Positions 6,992 through 10,008 of a stretch of 10,008 nt of DNA are shown piece by piece. Within the stretch, counting starts at the first letter, position 1, and the number at the start of each line of letters is the position of its first letter. Below the pieces are notes generated by a model, which was not told where the DNA came from, made no database searches, and saw only the letters and a program-made list of their open reading frames with translations. The position numbers and the translations under genes are program-made. Origin of the DNA: Spirochaetaceae bacterium (GTDB lineage: Bacteria > Spirochaetota > Spirochaetia > SZUA-6 > Bin103); contig JAPPNY010000255.1 in the NCBI GenBank assembly GCA_028818385.1, forward strand, positions 1-10,008, given 5' to 3'.

Positions 6992-8164
6992 ATGGCCAAA
7001 GCCGGCGACGACCTACAAATCACGCTCGGGGTCGAGGAAGAGTTCTTCCTGATCGATCCGGACACGCGCGACCTGCTGGCCGATCCGGACCCCGACATCT
7101 TCGCTGTCTGCGAACGGAACAGCGGGCCGCACAAGGTGGTCCCGGAGTTTCTCCGCTCCCAGATCGAGACCAACACGCGCATCTGCAGCACGGTGACCGA
7201 CGTGCGCGAGGCCCTGGTGGAGACCCGCGCCCTGGTGCTGGAGTCGGCCGCCGCCCACGGCGCCGCGGTAATCGCCTCCTCCACCCATCCGTTCGCCGAG
7301 TGGACGGAGCAGGCGCCCACCCGCAAGGAGCGCTACGAGCGGTTCGCCGCTCTCTTCCAGGACGCGGTGCGGCGCATGCTGATCAGCGGCATGCACATCC
7401 ATGCCGGCTTCGGCGACGAGGACGAGCGCATTCGGGTCATGACCGCCCTGCGCCGCTACCTGCCGTTCCTGCACGCGCTGTCCGGGTCGTCACCGCTTAG
7501 CGGTGGCCGCATGACCGGCTACAAGTCGTACCGCCTGAACCTGTTCGGCGCACTCCCGCGCACCAGCACTCCCGCTCCGCTGCAGTCGCGCGCGGAGTAT
7601 GACCGGCTCGTGGACGAGTACCGGCGCCTGGACTTCATCCAGGACGGCAGCGAGCTGTGGTGGGACATCCGGCCGGCCGCGCTGCATCCGACGGTGGAGC
7701 TGCGCATCTGCGACATCTGCCCGCGCATCGACGAGGCGGTGTCCATCGCCGCGCTCTATGCGTCGCTCATCCGCATGCTGCTGCGGCAGGCGCGGTCGGA
7801 TGAGCTGCCGGCAGAGCCGCGGACCGAGATCATCATGGAAAACCGGTGGCTTGCGCAGCGCTTCGGCGTGTTCGCGTTCCTGGGCGATGCCGGAGCCGGC
7901 GGGCGCATGGACATCGACGAGTACGCCGAGGCGCTGATCGACACCCTGGCCGGCGATGCCGCCGCGCTCGGCTGCGAAGAGGAAGTGCGCCGGGTGCGGG
8001 ACATCATCCGCGACGGCACGAGCGCAGACCGGCAACTGGACCTCTTCCGGCTCCGCCGCGTCGAGGGAGCGACGGAGCCGGACGCGCTCCGCTCGGTCGT
8101 CGACCAGGTGGTCGCGGAGACGCAGGAAGGTGTTCCGGCCCGTCCCGGATCTCCGTCAGCGTAA
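6992..8164 (+). CDS. Carboxylate-amine ligase, YbdK / glutamate-cysteine ligase 2 family
   Basis: A 390-residue ATP-dependent carboxylate-amine ligase of the GCS2 family. Members join the gamma-carboxyl of glutamate, or a similar acid, to an amine; E. coli YbdK has weak glutamate-cysteine ligase activity and the physiological substrate of many members is unknown. Visible motifs are LGVEEEF at 12-18 (acidic metal/ATP-site residues), LRSQIETNTRICS at 54-66, GMHIHAG at 133-139, WDIRPAALHPTVELRICD at 224-241 and ENRWLAQRFG at 283-292. The length is near the usual 370-400 and the protein appears intact and cytoplasmic. It begins 3 nt after the oxidoreductase stop with no Shine-Dalgarno, which implies translational coupling. 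A thiol-biosynthesis role or a tailoring step on a glutamyl conjugate is possible; the pairing with a Gfo/Idh/MocA enzyme is noted but not explained. The stop codon TAA lies in the loop of a hairpin. Confidence 0.94.
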   Translation: MAKAGDDLQITLGVEEEFFLIDPDTRDLLADPDPDIFAVCERNSGPHKVVPEFLRSQIETNTRICSTVTDVREALVETRALVLESAAAHGAAVIASSTHPFAEWTEQAPTRKERYERFAALFQDAVRRMLISGMHIHAGFGDEDERIRVMTALRRYLPFLHALSGSSPLSGGRMTGYKSYRLNLFGALPRTSTPAPLQSRAEYDRLVDEYRRLDFIQDGSELWWDIRPAALHPTVELRICDICPRIDEAVSIAALYASLIRMLLRQARSDELPAEPRTEIIMENRWLAQRFGVFAFLGDAGAGGRMDIDEYAEALIDTLAGDAAALGCEEEVRRVRDIIRDGTSADRQLDLFRLRRVEGATEPDALRSVVDQVVAETQEGVPARPGSPSA

Positions 8165-8175
8165 CCCGCTGACGG
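8153..8175. terminator. Hairpin between convergent genes, likely bidirectional terminator
   Basis: CCGTCAGCG (8153-8161) and CGCTGACGG (8167-8175) form a perfect 9-bp stem around the 5-nt loop TAACC, which contains the TAA stop of the ligase gene. It covers much of the 21-nt gap to the convergent aminotransferase stop at 8186. No long T-run follows on either strand, so termination may be weak or assisted. Position and perfect pairing support the call. Confidence 0.6.
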
Positions 8176-8185
8176 TCTGTAGGCG

Positions 8186-9454
8186 TCAAGCGCCTCCCGC
8201 CTGCGCCGCGCGGTCGACGCGGGCGAACGCGGCCGCGATGTTCGCCGCCTCCGCTTCGCCCCACGACTCGCGCAACGGCAGTGTGAAGTGCTCGGCGACC
8301 GCCGCGTGCGCGTTCGGACACGGGAAGACGCGATCGGGGTCGCCCCGGTACTCGGCCGCCGTCCACGGAAAGCCGCTCTGCCTCCCGAATACCTGCCGGT
8401 CGCGGAACCAGGTGTAGGTGGCCGGCAGCGCGGCGTAGGTGGGGTTGACCGGCACCCCCTCGGCGGCGACGGCCGTGCAGAAGCGCTCCTTGTCCCAGCC
8501 GCCCATCGGGCGGTAGCGCAGCCGCAGGAACCACCAGGACGGCTCGGCGCCGGCGGGCAGCTCCGGGACCTGCACCGACGGCACGTCGGTGAGGCGCTCG
8601 GCCAGCGCCCGCACGAACGCGCGGCGGCGCTCGACCGCCACCGGCAGCTTGGAGAGCTGCGCGCGGCCGATCGCGGCGCTCAGCTCGTCCAGGTTGAAGT
8701 TGAGCGACGCCAGGTAGTTGCGGCCCGCCGGCAGGGTGTCCCCGAACGGCTTGCCGCGGTCGGCGGCGCCGCGGATCGTGGGGTACAGATCCCCGTCGCG
8801 GGTGAACAGCACGCCGCCCTGCCCGCCGGTCGAGTGGTGCTTGCCCCACATCGTCGAGAAGGTGGCGACGGTTCCGAAGCTCCCGACCGGCGCGCCGCCG
8901 ATGGCGGCGCCGTGCGCCTGCGCGCAGTCCTCGATCAGCGGCACGCCGTGGCGTTCGGCCAGGCGGACGATGGCCTCGATCCGCGCCGGCTCGCCGGCGA
9001 TGTGGGCGACCACGATGGCGCTGGTCAGAGGACCGAGGACGTCCTCGACCTGCTCCGGGCCGCAGTTGAAGGAGCCGGGCTCGGTATCGGCCACCACCGG
9101 GATGCAGCCCAGCAGCGGCACCGGCATGATGCCGCCGGGGTCGGTGACCGCCGGCACGACCACCTCCGTGAACGGCTCCACGCCGAGCGCCCGCAGCGCG
9201 ACGTACAGGGCCGCGGTGCCGGAGTTGACCGCGTCGGCGTAGCCGCCGCCGAGGGTCGCCGCGAACTCGGCACAGTACGCCTCCTCCTCCGGCCCCCCGT
9301 ACTCGATGGCGCCGCCGGCGGCGATCGCCCGGTCGACGACCCCGAGCGCGGCGGCGCGTTCCTCCGCGCCGATCAGGGCGCGCTCGGGCAGTTCCGTCAC
9401 CAGCGGCGTGCCGCCGTCGATCGCCAGCCGGTCGTTCTCTGTACTCGTGTCCAT
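8186..9454 (-). CDS. DegT/DnrJ/EryC1/StrS-family PLP aminotransferase
   Basis: A 422-residue fold-type I PLP enzyme of the family that transaminates keto-sugars and cyclitols, usually with glutamate or glutamine as donor; a few members do other PLP chemistry. Seen are the phosphate-binding turn NSGTAAL at 77-83, the EDCAQAHGA stretch at 175-183 (D176 faces the pyridine nitrogen in the family, Q179 and H181 line the cofactor site) and FSTMWGKHHSTGGQGG at 199-214. In the last, K205 is the predicted Schiff-base lysine, with GQGG in place of the common GEGG. NFNLDELSAAIGRAQL at 252-267 is the usual subunit-contact helix. It appears full-length and cytoplasmic. The ATG at 9454 lacks a Shine-Dalgarno but has TAGACT 9 nt upstream. 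It is transcribed alone, convergent with the ligase, so it may belong to the same sugar or cyclitol pathway; this is inference. Confidence 0.95.
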   Translation of the reverse strand: MDTSTENDRLAIDGGTPLVTELPERALIGAEERAAALGVVDRAIAAGGAIEYGGPEEEAYCAEFAATLGGGYADAVNSGTAALYVALRALGVEPFTEVVVPAVTDPGGIMPVPLLGCIPVVADTEPGSFNCGPEQVEDVLGPLTSAIVVAHIAGEPARIEAIVRLAERHGVPLIEDCAQAHGAAIGGAPVGSFGTVATFSTMWGKHHSTGGQGGVLFTRDGDLYPTIRGAADRGKPFGDTLPAGRNYLASLNFNLDELSAAIGRAQLSKLPVAVERRRAFVRALAERLTDVPSVQVPELPAGAEPSWWFLRLRYRPMGGWDKERFCTAVAAEGVPVNPTYAALPATYTWFRDRQVFGRQSGFPWTAAEYRGDPDRVFPCPNAHAAVAEHFTLPLRESWGEAEAANIAAAFARVDRAAQAGGA

Positions 9455-9463
9455 GTGCGGGTC

Positions 9464-9469
9464 AGTCTA
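9464..9469 (-). promoter_or_regulatory. Candidate -10 box (TAGACT) of the aminotransferase gene
   Basis: On the minus strand TAGACT is followed by 9 nt and the ATG at 9454, the same geometry as at 92-97 and 5888-5893. CTGACA, a good -35 match, lies only 14 nt upstream, shorter than the usual 16-18, so its role is unsure. No Shine-Dalgarno is present. Confidence 0.45.
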
Positions 9470-9505
9470 CCGCACGCTGCTCATGTCAGCGGACCAGACC
9501 GCAGG

Positions 9506-9706
9506 TCAGAGGCTATCCGGCAGCCAGAAAGTCGTCGACGTCGATTCCGCCATGTCCGAGGCATGGCGAGGCACGGTGACCTTCCTTCCCGTTCGCCTGT
9601 GGCGCCACACTTCGTGGCTACCCGGTCCCGGACGGTCAAACAGGTACTCGAATCGGCGCAGTCGACGAGCCACCTCCCGGTATCTGAAGCCGGCAAGCCT
9701 GCCCAC
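9506..9706 (-). pseudogene. hicA: hicA-type toxin gene, C-terminus frameshifted by an apparent internal deletion
   Basis: HicA toxins are small double-stranded-RNA-binding-fold mRNA interferases. From the GTG at 9706, which overlaps the hicB stop by one base (TAGTG), the product reads GRLAGFRYREVARRLRRF, then FDRPGPGSHEVWRH and TGRKVTVPRHASDMAE. This is a clear HicA pattern, with the catalytic-type histidine in GSHE (about residue 34). The next part should be a G-T-L-(R)-x-I-L-x-x-A helix leading to a G-I-x-V-x-x-F-L ending. Instead the frame continues STSTTFWLPDSL to a TGA at 9506. The expected ending GIDVDDFLAAG is present in another frame at once after position about 9550, ending in TAG at 9513-9515. 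About 34 nt (11 codons plus one base, estimated from family spacing) seem to be missing, around a GCGGAA junction at 9545-9550. The catalytic core remains, so residual activity cannot be ruled out. Confidence 0.75.
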
Positions 9707-9966
9707 TACGGAACGCTTACAGGTACCAGCAAGTCGAGCTTGGCATCGGCGTCGAAGTGTTCCATCAGAGCAGGCGGAAGCGGATCCCCATGCTCGATGC
9801 ACGATTCCGCGATCTTGCGAGCAAGACCCTGAGCGACTTCGGCCGCCTCGGCGACGCTCCGGCCTTCCGCAACGAGACCCGGGACGTCCGCGCTCGTGGC
9901 CAGAAACACGCCTTCGGGCAGCTGTTCGATATGGAGCCGTATCTTCGTTTCGTTGTAACTATTCAG
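9706..9966 (-). CDS. hicB: HicB-family antitoxin with no standard start codon
   Basis: This is the partner of the HicA toxin downstream and would neutralise it by direct binding. The core reads KIRLHIEQLPEGVFLATSAD, then VPGLVAEGRSVAEAAEVAQG and LARKIAESCIEHGDPLPPAL. It is the short HicB-like fold (beta strands plus helix), here without an obvious DNA-binding C-terminal domain. The frame is open from after a TGA at 9997-9999, but no ATG, GTG or TTG occurs before the GTG at 9909, which would cut off the first beta strand. The most family-like beginning is the CTG at 9966, giving 86 residues (LNSYNETKIRL at the N-terminus). Either CTG is used, or the original start was lost. The stop TAG overlaps the hicA GTG. 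Antitoxin-first order is common for this subtype. Confidence 0.72.
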   Translation of the reverse strand: MNSYNETKIRLHIEQLPEGVFLATSADVPGLVAEGRSVAEAAEVAQGLARKIAESCIEHGDPLPPALMEHFDADAKLDLLVPVSVP

Positions 9967-10008
9967 CCGGGGCGGACGGTTTGAGGCAGGTTGGGATCAT
10001 GGGGCGAC
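9967..10008. other. Window edge, no supported gene
   Basis: These 42 bases lie upstream of hicB. A minus-strand ATG at 10000 opens only a 13-codon frame ending in TAG at 9959, and a plus-strand ATG at 9999 has too little sequence after it to judge. No clear promoter was found for hicB-hicA. Confidence 0.4.

Noticed and set aside
8288..9832. Plus-strand open frame of 514 codons across the aminotransferase and hic genes
   Set aside because: It runs opposite to the DegT family motifs and across two separate genes, and its composition is typical of an antisense shadow.
9959..10000. Minus-strand 13-codon frame before hicB as a leader peptide
   Set aside because: It is short, without a Shine-Dalgarno or any attenuator-like codon run. 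Such a frame is expected by chance.
9999..10008. Plus-strand ATG at the window edge as the start of a divergent gene
   Set aside because: Only three codons are visible, with no convincing promoter or ribosome-binding site.
1..10008. tRNA or rRNA genes, CRISPR repeats, insertion sequences, riboswitches
   Set aside because: I looked for cloverleaf ends, regularly spaced direct repeats, transposase motifs and terminal inverted repeats. Nothing convincing was seen, and intergenic space is too short for most of them.

Overview
The window is GC-rich DNA (well above 60% by eye), with the strong third-position G/C bias that produces long shadow ORFs opposite the real genes. It looks like an accessory carbohydrate-utilisation region of a free-living or host-associated bacterium. 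LplB/YtcP-type sugar permeases, an Asp-box propeller protein, a Gfo/Idh/MocA oxidoreductase and a DegT-family aminotransferase, combined with high GC, would suit a GC-rich Spirochaetota-like genome. Other GC-rich phyla (Chloroflexota, Actinomycetota, Planctomycetota-like MAGs) cannot be excluded from sequence alone.

Layout. Positions 107-3914 (+) hold a two-gene operon: a 722-residue sialidase-like tandem Asp-box protein, then a 538-residue TIM-barrel glycoside-hydrolase-like protein with a C-terminal beta-sandwich. Convergent to it, 3942-5809 (-) encodes two CUT1 ABC sugar permeases (LplB type, then YtcP/LplC type) that overlap by ATGA. No substrate-binding protein or ATPase is visible. A 49-93 bp divergent region (it depends on the permease start) carries promoters for both directions around an imperfect palindrome. 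Positions 5903-8164 (+) encode a Gfo/Idh/MocA oxidoreductase and, 3 nt later, a YbdK-type carboxylate-amine ligase (glutamate-cysteine ligase 2 family). This pair converges on a DegT/DnrJ/EryC1/StrS aminotransferase (8186-9454, -), with a hairpin between the two stops. The right edge (9506-9966, -) is a hicB-hicA toxin-antitoxin module that looks broken: hicA carries a C-terminal frameshift that a small deletion would explain, and hicB has no standard start codon in its expected N-terminal region.

How it may work together. The permeases would import an oligosaccharide or glycoside. The two operon proteins, which lack export signals, could process or bind a glycan in the cytoplasm. The oxidoreductase and aminotransferase would act on sugar or cyclitol intermediates. 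The shared pathway is inference; the substrate cannot be read from the sequence.

Two points stand out. Three genes that probably head transcripts (107, 5903, and 9454 on the minus strand) each have a TANNNT -10-like hexamer followed by exactly 9 nt and an ATG, with no Shine-Dalgarno, which suggests leaderless or near-leaderless expression; the internal gene at 2298 has a good AGGAG. The second point is the decayed HicAB module, whose toxin C-terminus can be reconstructed in another frame.
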